Source of the DNA: Pyronema omphalodes
Lineage: Eukaryota; Ascomycota; Pezizomycetes; Pezizales; Pyronemataceae
Assembly (NCBI GenBank): GCA_024516155.1
Contig: JAJJXM010000034.1
Location: 1 to 64,000, forward strand
Direction of reading: 5' to 3'
Length of the DNA: 64,000 nucleotides
Part shown: one piece after another, positions 21,516-33,332 of the stretch
Position numbering within the stretch: position 1 is the first letter of the stretch
How the letters are laid out: every line of letters begins with the position of its first letter
Made by a program: the position numbers and the translations under genes
Notes under the pieces: model-generated
Told to the model about the DNA's origin: nothing
Database searches by the model: none
Seen by the model: the letters and a program-made list of their open reading frames with translations, nothing else

Positions 21516-21824
21516 AAATGTTTTTCTTTTTAAGTACCTGCAAACTGTTAGTATGGAAGAGAAAAGAATCATTGCGATACTCACGTTTGTTCCTCCGTGA
21601 TGCTGTATTGTGGAAATCTCTTTTGCGACCCAAGGCTCTTGCCCGACCGAAGGCTTCGTGCTAGCACCGGACCATGCACCCCTGCTCATCCCTAACCCAT
21701 TAGCGCCTTGGTATTCCCAGAATAAAGAACTTGGCATTCAGGATACTGTCATGCTGACCACAGTACTGTAACAATGAGTGACATTACGTTACGGTACATT
21801 ACTGTTATACAATAGGCGCCCATC
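21516..21824. other. 3' flank of hAT E
   Basis: Non-coding stretch between the transposase E stop and the left end of hAT F. It should contain the 3' terminus of hAT E, and CACCCCTG near 21,680 is a weak candidate. AATAAA occurs at about 21,721. No gene seen. Confidence 0.4.
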
Positions 21825-24800
21825 TAGGGATGGACACGAGACGAGCGGCTCGGGACGGGAGTTCGAGCTTTAGTCTCGAGACTGAGGAGACTAGATTCTC
21901 ACGAGACGAGACGTCTCGAGACTTTTTGTTCAAAAGCTGGAGATAAGCTCAAGACGTTTGGAGATTCAAGAGATTTTTGCAAAACCTCGGAGAAAATTGT
22001 AAAAAAGAATGAGAAATAAAGCTAATTTATGGAGTTTCAGTTGGCATTCGGGGACATATCGCGGGCCAGGAGTCTGAGTGCTAGGGTTGTGCTGTCGTGA
22101 AGATTCTTTTCTTCAACCTCGCTCCATCATCTCTTCGCTCTGTACCCGGATGGAAATAGCAAACTGTTCGCCATGCCAGTTCCACCAACCAAGTCTGTTC
22201 AGGAGATCAGTGCCGAGTTCCATAAGATGTTCGCAGGGAAATGGGGTAAGTACATCCAGTTGCTCGGGTATTTGTTGGGTGGTTGAAAGATGAAATAAGG
22301 ACAGTGACGGTTGGGCAACATGTCCGATCCATATACTCACAGCGATGCGGCGAACCCCCGCACAAAACAATTCCGAGCATTCGTGTTCCGCAGTAAAATG
22401 ATGACGCGGGAAATGCAGCCAGCAGTGGAACCTCCAGCGGTTCAGATCAGGGTTGCTGGGTATCATACATTCTGCTGTTGTCACTGCTCAAAGACTTGGC
22501 CTGACTGGAAACCTGAGAAAACAACAACAATTCAGTTGCTTCGACACCTCCGGGAGCAACATCCACAACTGCCTATTGACGATAATGCCGCTAAAGCAAT
22601 GAAAGCACGACTCATCGACGATGCAGCAGCATCTGAGAAGCGCCGTGCTTGTGATGTGTCACCCCTTGAGACTCATGATCTGCATTCCTCAGAGGATGTC
22701 ATTGCTTCTACACCATGGTCAATGGCGTGCATCTTCCCAGCATGAAGGGTCGAACTCGAGTTCTCTGCCGAACGCTACCGGAACCGGCTCTTAATGTTCT
22801 TGATTGGCGCCAACATCTCGTTGCAGACTGGTCACCGGTTAACCTTTCATGAGCTAATGGAGTAGGTCAATCGTCGCGTTCCTCAGCTTTCAAGAACACC
22901 TGTGACCCGTGACTTGAATAGCTTGCATAATGACGAGGTTCCAATTGTCACTCGGATGGTGGGCAAACATCATCTCGCTGGAGGGCGGGTTCATTTGCCC
23001 TCGATGCATGGACTGCTGTGAACAAGTTACTCTTTCTCAGAATCACGGGCCATTAGATGGATGAGAGTTACACTCTTCATCACATTGTTCTAGACCTGGT
23101 TCAGCTTTGAGGATCCCATACTGCTGAGAATTCAGCCACTGCAGTTTGTTGTACATTAGATAAGTATTCACTCCGGGAATCTCAGGTTGCATTACTATGG
23201 ACAATGCTTCAGTAAACAATGTATTGTGTAGGGAACTTGAAGCCAGGATCCCGCATTGGGCAAGAATGAATGGGCAAATCCGTTGTATGGCACATGTCAT
23301 CAACCTGGTTGTTCAACAGATTTTGAAAAAAAAAATCAGAGCTGAGGCACTCGAAGCTCAATTCCCAATGGCCGGGTCTGTGTCTTTTGATAATCGACAT
23401 TTATGCCCCAGCTCAGTTCTCAACAAAGTGCGTCAAGAGGTTTCCAAATTGCGGGCTTCTACAAAGCTGTCAGAAGGACTTCAACGAGAGGCCAGCTTAG
23501 TATCCCCTGGACTAAAATACCTACAACCTATTCTAGATATGCGGGTCCGTTGGATTACAACCTATTTCATGATTGACCGTTTCCTGTAACCTCAGCCTGC
23601 CTTGCAACGCCGTTCGGTATTTTCCCAGGATCATAATGTGGTTCCATTTATTCCGGTAGATGAAGAATGGGACATGCTAACGCATTTGAAAGACACCCTG
23701 GAAGTTATTGTTTCTCCAACAAATCACTTGAGTGCTGAGCAGTACCCCAGCATCCATCTGCCACTCTCGTATTATTCCATTTCACTGCCGGAGCTGAACA
23801 GGATACACGCTTTATACCAGGGTTCAGGATGTACCGGGGAGGTTTTAGCAGCTGCATGTAAGGATGCATGGAAGACGCTTAATGACTACTGGTGCAAGAC
23901 AGACCAGCAGACAGCCTTGGTAATATCCATGCTGTTGGACCCTCGGTTCAAAGTTGAAGGACTACCCCGGCTGGGATGGAAACCAGCATATATTTGCCGA
24001 GCTCAGCAGCATGTTATTCGGATCAATGAGCAGCACTATACCAGAGATCCTGAAAATATCACGGATTCTGATAATGATCAAAACCAATCAAATCTGCTTG
24101 CTTTATTGCTTGCAGGTGATGACTATCAAATTGATGAAACAGAGCTACAGGAGGCCGCTGCTGCTTCTTCGGGGATGCCAGAAGAAATCAATCGTTGGAT
24201 CAATGAAGAATGCCGGCTGCTATAGAATTTTGAGGGTCAGACATGGTGAAAGCAAAATGGTACTCGCCATCCACTGGGTTTTGATGCTATGGCAAGATAT
24301 TACCTAGCATTTCCTGCAAGCAGTGTTCCCTCTGAACGAGTCTTCGCTGATGCCGGTAAAGGTTACCACTGATTTGGAAAACCCTGAGCTGACTTCTTCA
24401 TCATTAGGAAATATTACTACAGAGAATAGGAATTGGTTGATGGGTAAAACAACAACTGCCGTACTCCTCATCAAAAGTTGGTATGGGCTTTCAGAAGTCC
24501 AAGATTGGGAAATAGAAGAGCACAAAGAAGTTGGAGATTCAGACAGGGAATACTGGGAGGAATAGTGATTTTTGTGCTACTTTTGTATTTTTTGAGTCAT
24601 ACATCCTGATGAGAGGAGAATCGGGGATGTAGAGAAGTCATAGGATTGAGAAAAGCAATGTTCAGAGGAATTGTGAAATGTTTTTTTAACTTTTTCTTTG
24701 TTCTTTTGCCTAAGTTTTTTTCTTTTTTTTTTCTTTTTGGGTGGGCAAAAAGTCTCGAGAGTTACGAGACCAAAATCACATGAGACGAGACATCTCGAGA

Positions 24801-24842
24801 GCAAGCTCGGTCTCGAATGGTCTCGTGTCGTGTGCATCCCTA
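21825..24842 (+). mobile_element. hAT transposon F with terminal inverted repeats
   Basis: The 3018-bp element starts TAGGGATGGACACGAGACGA. Its other end is the near-complement, TAGGGATGCACACGACACGA on the minus strand. The flanks are an imperfect 8-bp duplication, CGCCCATC (21,817-21,824) and TGCCCACC (24,843-24,850), 6 of 8 identical, the size expected for hAT. Both subterminal regions are full of the palindromic word CTCGAG/TCTCGAGA and of GAGACGAG. It sits inside gypsy C. Confidence 0.85.
22311..24565 (+). pseudogene. hAT transposase F, degenerate
   Basis: The N-terminal part has a BED-type zinc finger (CxxC then HLREQH, about 22,470-22,570). Frameshifted remains then carry a region resembling FDAWTA-NKLLFLRITGH (about 22,990-23,050). 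The catalytic-core part follows (MDNASVNNVLCREL, IRCMAHVINLVVQ; 23,197-23,589) and then a 207-codon open segment (23,602-24,225). The C-terminal dimerisation block (FPASSVPSERVFADAGK; about 24,310-24,360) and the closing IKSWYGLSEVQDW come last. Several stops and indels make it inactive. It is distinct from transposase E, which lacks these exact blocks. Confidence 0.85.
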
Positions 24843-25346
24843 TGCCCACCTCTCGTGAGCCGTACGGTACTGCGAGCCGAATGTCACCAGGTTGGATGCA
24901 AATAGGATCCACGTCGTGTAGTGGCAGCGACGGTATCCCTGGTACCATGGAATAATGGCTGAGCATCGTCAGGGATCGGGGGATGAGCAGGCGGTATCCG
25001 TGGATGAAAGTTCCAGTTTCGTAAGGTCAGTGATGTCACCGCAGGGGTGCCTTATGCCAGTGCCGAGTTCCGGTGAGCGGGTAGTTATTACGGGGTGAGC
25101 TGGGATTTGGTGTCACTGGGCGAAGGATTAGTTGAGGAGCAGGAATCCTGTCACTGTGCCGTCAATGCCGGCATGGGTAGAAATGGTTTCTTGGGGGGGG
25201 TTGAAATTACAGGCGATGATGAGATGAGTTCCATAGAGTCCTTGTTCCTCGATGGCTGCGAGATGCACCACGATAGGGGATATCTTCAACAGGGATTTAT
25301 TCTCCGGGGAGTGCATATGGGTCTTGCGAGGGAGGGAGCTATCCAT
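24843..25346 (-). pseudogene. Gypsy element C remnant: protease region
   Basis: Minus-strand reading gives a degraded retroviral-type protease. It has a motif with Gly-Ile-Asp-Gly where the active-site Asp-x-Gly should be, then GDITDLTKLEL, then the terminal block FASNLVTFGSQY. These line up with the protease part of element A (GNITHLAQVE, FSSNTVSFDSQY). It belongs with the RT pieces at 14,776-16,600. hAT F inserted immediately after it. Confidence 0.7.
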
Positions 25347-26720
25347 CGCATCCTGGTTTAAGCTTTCCCTGGCTGGGGAACAGCATCAAGTAATCCAGGG
25401 TCATTTTCCAGCCGGGGACTTCGGTGAGCGATCCGTAAAGGCGTTGAAGGCGGTCTGACTGCGGTTGGTACAGTCCCTGGCGACGTAGCAAAAGCCTCAG
25501 CCGTTGAGGCGGCTGTTCACATGGATACGTTTTTGTCATCACTCAGGGAACAGGCCCTTTCTGGCTGCCGACAGGTGCATTGTGGCAGGACCGGAGTTAC
25601 CGCTACCACTGTTGTTTGTGTGGGGGGTACTTGCGACTGAGTTATTGAGCGGGCAGCAACAACACAACCTTGAAAGGCGGCGGAAAGGAGTACTGTACAC
25701 TTCGGCCCTTCGAGGCCAGGGCTGTGTACCTGTTTCTGTCGTAACGTTTAGGTACGCATGCCATTCTTCCGGGACATCTTGGGTAGAGATAATGTTCCCG
25801 ATTTCTCGACAGGACTTGCGGTAAAACGCTGCTGTTTTATTTGCTTCGTTTCAGTTAACTTCGGTGATCAGCCAATAGTAATCCACGTGGTAGGCTGCGA
25901 GGTCTCGGTTCCCCCTCTGACCTTGTCAAGGGCTTGCCCGGCCGGATTGACCTGGTCACGGTGCCCATGAACTTGCTGCAGGGCTTGGACCATCCCGGCG
26001 GTGGTGTCAATAGCGTTTGGCCAAGGGTGAGCAAGGTGTTTCACTGGTCTAAGTGCAGCTCCGTTACCATTGAGGAGGTGGTGGTGGATTTGGGAATGCT
26101 CTTCCGGGAACTCGCCAGGGTGCTCTTCGGAACGCATGTCCATCAAGAAAAGGGAGTCGTCGAGCAGGGAGCGGTCTTCTCCTGTGAGGGTGTCGGGGTG
26201 GGGAGGGTTTCGTGGTGGGTAGGGACGGTTGATGGATGCGCGTTGGGCATGTGTTGAGCGATGGCGTTGGCAAGAGTTAGGGTCTGGGTGAGCGGTGTTT
26301 CCAGTACGGCGATCCCAGAAAACAGGGTGTTCCGGTTGGCCAGCGAGGTGTCTCATTTGAGGGCGACATCTTGTTGCTAGGGCATGAGTAACGAATGGTG
26401 AGTTATCAGGTTCTCACTGGTAGCGAGGGCAGGAGCTGACTGGTTAGCTTCTGCTAGTTGGAGCGAAAATCATTATAGTCTAGGGTGTGGGCGTGCGACA
26501 AGACAAGGCCGGAAATTGCTTGGGCATGGTTGGATGGAATTCAGACGATGACCAGGGGGTTACTCAGTGCAACGGTGGGTCAGGACATGTTTCGGGGTCC
26601 GATAGTGTTTTCGGGATGCAACGTAGTGTAGCAGTGGACTGGCGTAGATGAGACAAGGGGACCAGCAGGCTCGGTGGTGAGTAAAGGCATGTGACTCCGG
26701 GGACTGGGGCAGACTGTTAG
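25347..26720 (-). pseudogene. Probable gag region of gypsy C
   Basis: This stretch lies upstream (minus strand) of the C protease, where gag is expected. It holds a 162-codon open segment at 25,868-26,356 rich in Pro, His and Thr. I could not recognise a gag domain or zinc knuckle, so the call rests mainly on position. Confidence 0.4.
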
Positions 26721-27301
26721 GATAGCAAACGACTTGTAACTCAGTTTATTGATCCAAGATGTTGCATACAGAATATAACTATGGGATAAGTTCTCGAGAA
26801 TTTATATTTTTCCCTTTCCCTCCTTCCCCCGGCCCCGGGTTCTTCCCCGCTTCCTCCCTTCGATCTCATTCCATATCCTGAGCCCCCATTCCCACTTCCC
26901 CTGCCTCCTTCCTGTTGTTTGCTAACCTCTCATATCCCTTCCCTATGCTTTGCCTTGTTGTTCCTACATCCTGTCCTCCCGTCTGTGGCGTCCTATTGTT
27001 CCCATAATTCCTCATACCAATCCTACGTCCTTCCGCGGATCGCTCATTGACTGCCTCCGCAGTTCCTTTCCTGCCGCTTTGATCTCTCAACTCATCTCCT
27101 CCTGGCATTCCTCATTTGTTCATTATCCATCCTTCATTCTTGCATTCTCCCTTCCTTCGTCATCCCGAGACGCCTGCTCCCATTTGGTTCTTTTCCCATA
27201 TCTCCTCTTATGTTTTCGGTTATATCTATTGTTGTTGTTATTGTTATTGGTTTTCTTCTCACGGATGATGATCAACGCCGTAACAGGATATGGTTCTACA
27301 C
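26721..27301. other. Pyrimidine-rich spacer
   Basis: A CT-rich stretch on the plus strand (26,800-27,170) with a TTG/TTA microsatellite at 27,226-27,250. No gene supported. It may be the 5' or 3' flank of the LINE relic that follows. Confidence 0.4.
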
Positions 27302-28960
27302 TCAGCACCAGACGGGGCTGGAGGTGTTTGGGAAGACAGCGAGATGATGTCCAAAGTGGAGACACTGATGGCACAGATCAGTTGAGCGTGATGATTCATA
27401 ATCCATACACCTTCGTGGTTTGAAACACATAATGAGCTTTCTGCGTTTGAGCATGCGAGCGTCCTCCGCTGTTTTAAGGGCCATCATAATGCTCCACACA
27501 GACCTACCGACTCGTTTGTCCGGATGTGTGATATAGCCGAGCGGCTGTGTCAAGCGAACTGCATCCTTGCGCTCAATTTTATATTGAAGGGCAGTCATGA
27601 CTCCGGGGGTAACGGGGTATGAGTCCAGCGGGATGCCCCTGACGTTGACTTTGGGCCATTTTTGCGTGGTTTGTCGGTGTTTGAGTGTCATGTACACTGA
27701 CTGTGCGGATCCTTTCAGTTCGGGCAGGAATTGGGAGACTTCAGTGTTGGTCGTGTCAGGGGGAAAAGTGAGGAGGAGGTTACCTATTGGGTTCTTCCGC
27801 ACGGTCACCACTACGATGGTCTTAGGTACCTCAGCCTCTCGGAAAGCCCTGTTCATGACATCGCCAACCTGGATGCCTGTGTCGTCCTGCAGTTTTTCTA
27901 GGTCATGGCATGGTGTAATGATAGTCACAGGGCGGGTTGCTTGCATGGTGTAGGGGGTCTTTGTACTGGCGGGGGCAGGGTTCTTGGGGGAGTTGAGAGT
28001 AGGGTTGTTCTTGTGGGGGGCGGTGCGGGCTCTCTGGCCAAACACCCCACCTGGGATGTGCGGTTCCAACCAGGCACCACTGGGCCCAGTGGGGGTCAAG
28101 GTCGTGACAGGGGAAGGGGTATATTGAGGTTGGCAAGGGTGTCCTACGCTGCAGGACAGCAGGCTTTCCAGTCATTGATAAGGGCGGTGGACTGTTGGGC
28201 AGTAGGGGGGTTGGGGATCGTGGAAGGTTTCATACGGGTGTGGTACTTGTAGCGGGGGACCAGAGTGCGTATTATGTGTTGGGTCTCAGGCATAATAGCT
28301 CCGTCCCGGTCTATGATTGGGAATGCTTTTGTGATCCTTGCATTAGTGTGCCAGTCTGTTTCACATGTTGTGTTGTCGTACATCACTACCGGCAAGAGGA
28401 GGAGTTTTGGGAGGCTGACAGGCAGAGTCATGCTTTCGGATCTGAGTGCATTCTGGCGGAATAGGAAGACACTGTTGATACCGGATTCGTACACCAAGGC
28501 GAACTCTGAGAAGTCGTCTGTGCTTCATGGAGTCTTGCGCTTTGCGGGCAGGACGTTGGGGGCAGAGGTGTCGCGGAGGTGAACAGCGTGTTGTATGCGG
28601 GACAACTCGACTGCCGGGGCACAGTAGCATGCAGTGTCCTCAGGGCCGGAGGCACGGCATGTCTGTGAAGGTGTCGGAGAGGTGACTGCCACGTCACTCA
28701 GTTCAGAATTGATGCACATGGTGTCGTTGGGTTTGGGCCCAGCGTGTTGGTCTGTGCTGGTGTATTTCCATGGAGTGGGCACGGGGAGAGGGGTTTGTGC
28801 GGCAAAAGGGGTCTTTTTGTGGCAGCAGAGGTGCGAGGACGCATCCGAAGCTGCGGGTGGGTTCTTGGAGGTCATTAGGGCAGCGGGAGTATGCAGTTCG
28901 ATGGGGTTGGTTGTGGTTGTTATGGGGAATGAACCAGGAGGAAGCCCGGCCCGTCATCAA
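27302..28960 (-). pseudogene. LINE ORF1-like (gag-like) relic
   Basis: The best part is a 265-codon minus-strand frame at 27,302-28,099. It reads like the RNA-binding ORF1 protein of fungal non-LTR retrotransposons: an RRM-like middle (VRKNPIGNLLLTFPPD; KVNVRGIPLD) and a C-terminal CxxCxxxGHxxxxF knuckle (LCHQCLHFGHHLAVF), where the last Cys is lost. Upstream, frames at 28,144-28,497 and 28,525-28,875 are Pro-rich pieces of the same or an adjoining ORF in other frames. No reverse transcriptase was found next to it, so the element is incomplete. Confidence 0.6.
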
Positions 28961-30289
28961 GAGCCTGGATTCTTGTTCTTCACCGTTTGCACGGTGGAAG
29001 GTATGGGGCCTGGTCCGTAGATTGTGCAGCTAGGTACAAAAGGGTTGTTGATGACGATTGCGCACGTGTGTCGTTGTGGCGATAGTTATCGGCGGGTTCA
29101 AACTCAAGGTGTTGGATCGAGAGAAGTGCAGTTAGCGTATTGTGCCTAGGATGTTTCTCTAGTTAGAACAGGAAGGTAGTCAAATCCCTGATGGATGGTT
29201 AGTATGTATATAACCAATAAGTACTCTACATACCAGAAGGTCGTTATCCTCTTCAGTTCCATTCTTATTAATCAGGCTGACCTGTTCTTGGCGAAGAAGC
29301 AAATGATCAACACAGGACAGCGCCTTTGGCAACACATCTGGAAAGCAGGAATGGGCAAGTGGGACTTACGCTTTGCATTGTCTTTCACCATATAGCATTC
29401 ATTATCAGTGATGGTTGAATGAAGGGCCATCAACATCTGAAACTGTGTCCAGGAAATGATGGGTGAAACGATTGATTTACCCACAGATTCCAGAAGGAAA
29501 ACCTTGTCCAGCTGCCCAGGGTCTAAGCATCCCAGTGTAGAAGGGTTACCCCAATTCAATGAAGGCTGTGTTGGTGTCGCACTCATATCACCTGGGTCCG
29601 ATTAAGTTTCGTCGCGGTACATAGAGCTTGTTGCCGGAACACTCGGGTCATCTATAGGCGGTGTTCGTTGGTACGGAATCCGCCGCGCCCGTTCAGGTTC
29701 ACACAGGTTGACCTTTATTCTTGTGATTCTGGTGACCTGCTGACCAGTGTTAGCAAGAACAGCAGCTGTGGGTTGTGTGCTACAAGCAGCTGCCTGCTGT
29801 CTCTTCAGCTGATTCCGCCTCTTTGATATCAGATCTCAGGACAACGTCGGGGCAGATAGATTGCGATACGAGCACATGAGTTTTCTTGGACGAGCTATAT
29901 TTCATGACAAATTTGGAATGTGCTGCTGCCCGTAACCGTTTGTGTCCTGTATCCGAGCAATCTGCAAGCAGTAGGTCAAGGGGAGTTTCATAATTGAGCT
30001 CTAGGTATTTCACAACCGCGTGACACGCTCCTGTACTTCGGCTCGGCTAGACATATTGACTTCCATGGCGTTTTTTGAGATGGAAGCAGCTGTTGAGGAT
30101 TTGTTCATCTTCAACAATAGCGGTGTGCCCATTTGTCAGGATCCGTGTCTTTGATGTCACATGTAAGATGTATGAACATTTCCCAGCCTTTCTAGCTGGG
30201 GTGTCTGAACCACGTTGATTTGAATCAATATTGTCAAGTGCAGTCGAGATTTCTGTAGGAAATGCTGTTGGATCGAAGGGATTCAGTCT
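28961..30289. other. Unassigned repeat-like DNA
   Basis: No gene supported. A minus-strand open segment at 29,780-30,013 (about 77 codons) and another at 29,272-29,586 look like decayed protein sequence but match no family I recognise. Confidence 0.4.
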
Positions 30290-30665
30290 TTTTGGATTCG
30301 AGTGGTTGGTGATTGTGTTATGTGGGATTTCAGTGGTTGGTCAAGAAGGTAGGTGCCATGGGATAAAAGCGGTTCAGGTGGGACGGAAGGGGTCGTGTTA
30401 TTTAGGATTTCAGTGGTTGGTCGACAAGGTGGGTGCCATGGGAGGAGAAGGGTGGTGTTATGCGGGATTTCCCTGGTTGATCAAGAAGGTTGGCGGCGTG
30501 GGATGAGAAGGTTTGTATTATTCGGGTTTTCCATGGTTCATCAAGAAGGTAGGCGCCGTGGGGAGAGATGTTTTGTGTTATCTGGGATTTCCGTGGTTGG
30601 TCTAGAAGTACATGCCGTGGGATGACAAGGGTTGTGTTGTCCGGGCTTTCAGTGTTTGGTGAAGA
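30290..30665. repeat. 60-bp minisatellite
   Basis: Units begin at 30,318 (an 80-bp unit), 30,398, 30,458, 30,518, 30,578 and 30,637, with a strict 60-bp period over four units. The core is TTATGYGGGATTTCCGTGG followed by TTGGTCAAGAAGGT. Because 60 is a multiple of three, both strands read as 20-residue repeats (for example LLDQPRKSRIT-like on the minus strand). Confidence 0.92.
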
Positions 30666-32759
30666 AATCGGAGGAAACACCATGGTACAGCTGATGACAC
30701 AAACTGCATTTCAATGGAATCTTGGCATGCGGAATCTGTTCCTTCCGGCTTCTTGATGTGATGTCCTGTGAGATGGACCCCATCCTGTGAGATCCAGGCT
30801 CGCACGGGGCGCCGGGAACATCCCGCAACTGCCCACCACTCACTCGCGTCTTGTCTCTTCCTGCCCCGCTTGTTCACCAGCTTCATTGAACTCCGCCACC
30901 AACTGTACCACGAACTCCACCAAGCTCATCAAGAACTGCACCAGTGCACCCATTGCTTCGGTACATCACAATCTCCTGGACCTCAGACACCCCACCCCCC
31001 CCCCCCCCCCACCTTCCCCAGTACAGCAGCCAGGAAATGGCAATATTTGCCTCGCTCTCTTACCGCGTGACAAGTGACACAGTTTTGTGCGGCATACGGT
31101 ACTTGGTCCGGCTAATAGTCAATCCGTGAGGCCGCGAGGATGAATCAAAACAGAAGCACCTTACCGATGAAGTGAAGATTGACACTCGAAGTCTGCTTTG
31201 ACAGATGTCATTACTGGTGTCATGGGGTCTGATCGAGGATCGGGACGAAAAGGAGCAACAGGGTGATGACGAAGAGGAGGCAATCCAGACGTCGTTCCAC
31301 AACTTGGACTGATGATTGTTTACTAGCAGAGGGGGATGGAACGCTTCGGTGGCATGATAACAACCGCGGCAAAGTCACGGGTATCTGCTAATGCAGACAT
31401 GGCTAACTGCTTGGTTATTGCGAAACAGAAGAATCTATTACCCCATGTTTTACCAGCAGACATATCTGGATCTTTCAATTCTCGGGATAACCCGGACCAA
31501 CCTGATCAACTGGATGATAGGGCGAGACTTTTAAATTGGTAGCAGGTATGACGAAATCATGGAGAACAGGCCGTGAGGCCATTGGTCATTGAAGGGCTGA
31601 CGACGATAATAACGGTGACAAACTTGCAGGTACTTGGCTCCCAGTTGGAATCATGACTTTAGTAAGCATGAAAGGAGGCACATCATGGACTACTTTCGGA
31701 GGGTGACAGGGTGGGCAAGGAATGATGCAGTTAGTGTATAGCCAACCCAATGTGATCGCTGGGCCGCAGTGATGGTACTGGGACATATCAATAATCATGA
31801 TTTCAAAGTTGTAGCAGGCAACATGAAAAGATCAAACTCGAGCTCAAGTTCTACTGTACATTTACAAACTGGTTTTGGAACAGTATTAGACTTCTTTTGA
31901 ATGAAAATTTCTGATGCTTGCTACAATGTGGCCTACATTGAGCAAGTCAGTGTTGAAATAAATGGGGATGGACTCAAGGAGATGAGGACTGGCGGACAAA
32001 ACTTCATTGATATTGACACTATTCAGGAGGTTGTGGCATATTTTTATGGGAGGGGAACGAATACTTATTGAAACATTCAGGTGCTGTATGGTGAGAAGTC
32101 ACTGTTATTACGATGGGTATTTTTTCGCTTTCGATTGAGGTATGGATGCATCGGTTGATTGTTGCATCATTCTCTAGCATTGATTTGATACTGTCTTCAA
32201 AGGCGTTGGTAGATGCAAAAAGATCTTGTACACAATCATAGACGAATGTTGTTATGCTCTTTGCTTTAGGGCGCGTCCGGATACGCTGAAAATGTGCGGT
32301 TTTGTCCATTAGCAGGGCTCCCGGCATTATGTAAAGTTTTAGGGTGTGTGGAAAAGATGATTTGCAGATTTGCCTAATGGAAGCTTCTGTTACATCGCTC
32401 AGAGTTTCTCCTTCACAAGAATGTACCTCTCTAGGTACTTCTCATGTCCGGTACGTGCCACTGCCTACATGAATCAAAACATTCTCGCATCATGTGGTGC
32501 ATCCCGCCCAACATTTCCATGACAAACCAAGAAAGAAGATTTGTGTTTTTAAACTTTGCTTGCTGTGTTACCGTGACCGTGATATGCATCATTGCTCAAA
32601 CCACAAATGCCTTGGAAATATCCAACAGTCGAGGTATATGTGCATCTCACCCACTGAAGATGGGTGATCCATTCAGCCCAACTGCTTTAAGGATGGTTGG
32701 TCAAGCCGCTGCAGCTTTTATGATATCTGGTAGTGCAGAGAGCAGAGAAATCTAGCGAA
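30666..32759. other. Unassigned repeat-like DNA
   Basis: Contains a C16 run at 30,995-31,010 and minus-strand open pieces (31,586-31,798; 32,019-32,327) that look like eroded coding sequence but are not recognised. The left end of the Harbinger-like element probably lies here. Confidence 0.4.
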
Positions 32760-33332
32760 GTTCCTGGTTGACCAGTGCTGGTTACATAGCAGAGCTGCTT
32801 GGAGGTCACGCTACACGCGTTGAGCAAATATTCGACATGCCGAAAGAAACATTTTTGACTCCGCCAGACTGTTTGATTGACGGGCACTTGTTCAGAATAA
32901 CAAGGTGTCATTTTTCGCTGGAAGAGCAGCTAGAGATCATCTTGTTCATAGTTGGTGGAAATGATTTCACCAGACAGGCGCAAGAACAAGTACAGCACAG
33001 TGGTGAGACAATCACTAGGTACAGTAGTTATCCTCAGGAAGGTGTGTCGCGACACATTACTGATAGATCCCTGACATTTTCACACTGTATTGGAGTCATT
33101 GGTCAGTGTGTATCAAGAGCGCATATCCAGGTAAAACCACACGGCAACGGCGACCCCCCCCCCCTGCATTCTCAACAACGAGCAGCGAAACCCCCGGTTT
33201 TCTCATTGGATTCGGATTCGCAGCACTCTGTTACGTTATTCTCTGAATTTTCAGGGAATTCTACGTTGTTTTTGTTGACTTCTGTCGCAAAATCAGAGTT
33301 TTCACGAGTTCTGGCTTACCCCACCTCGCGAA

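Noticed and set aside
32444..32755. Possible secreted or membrane protein (103 codons)
   Set aside because: Lies in decayed transposon sequence directly before the Harbinger transposase; no intron pattern or conserved motif.
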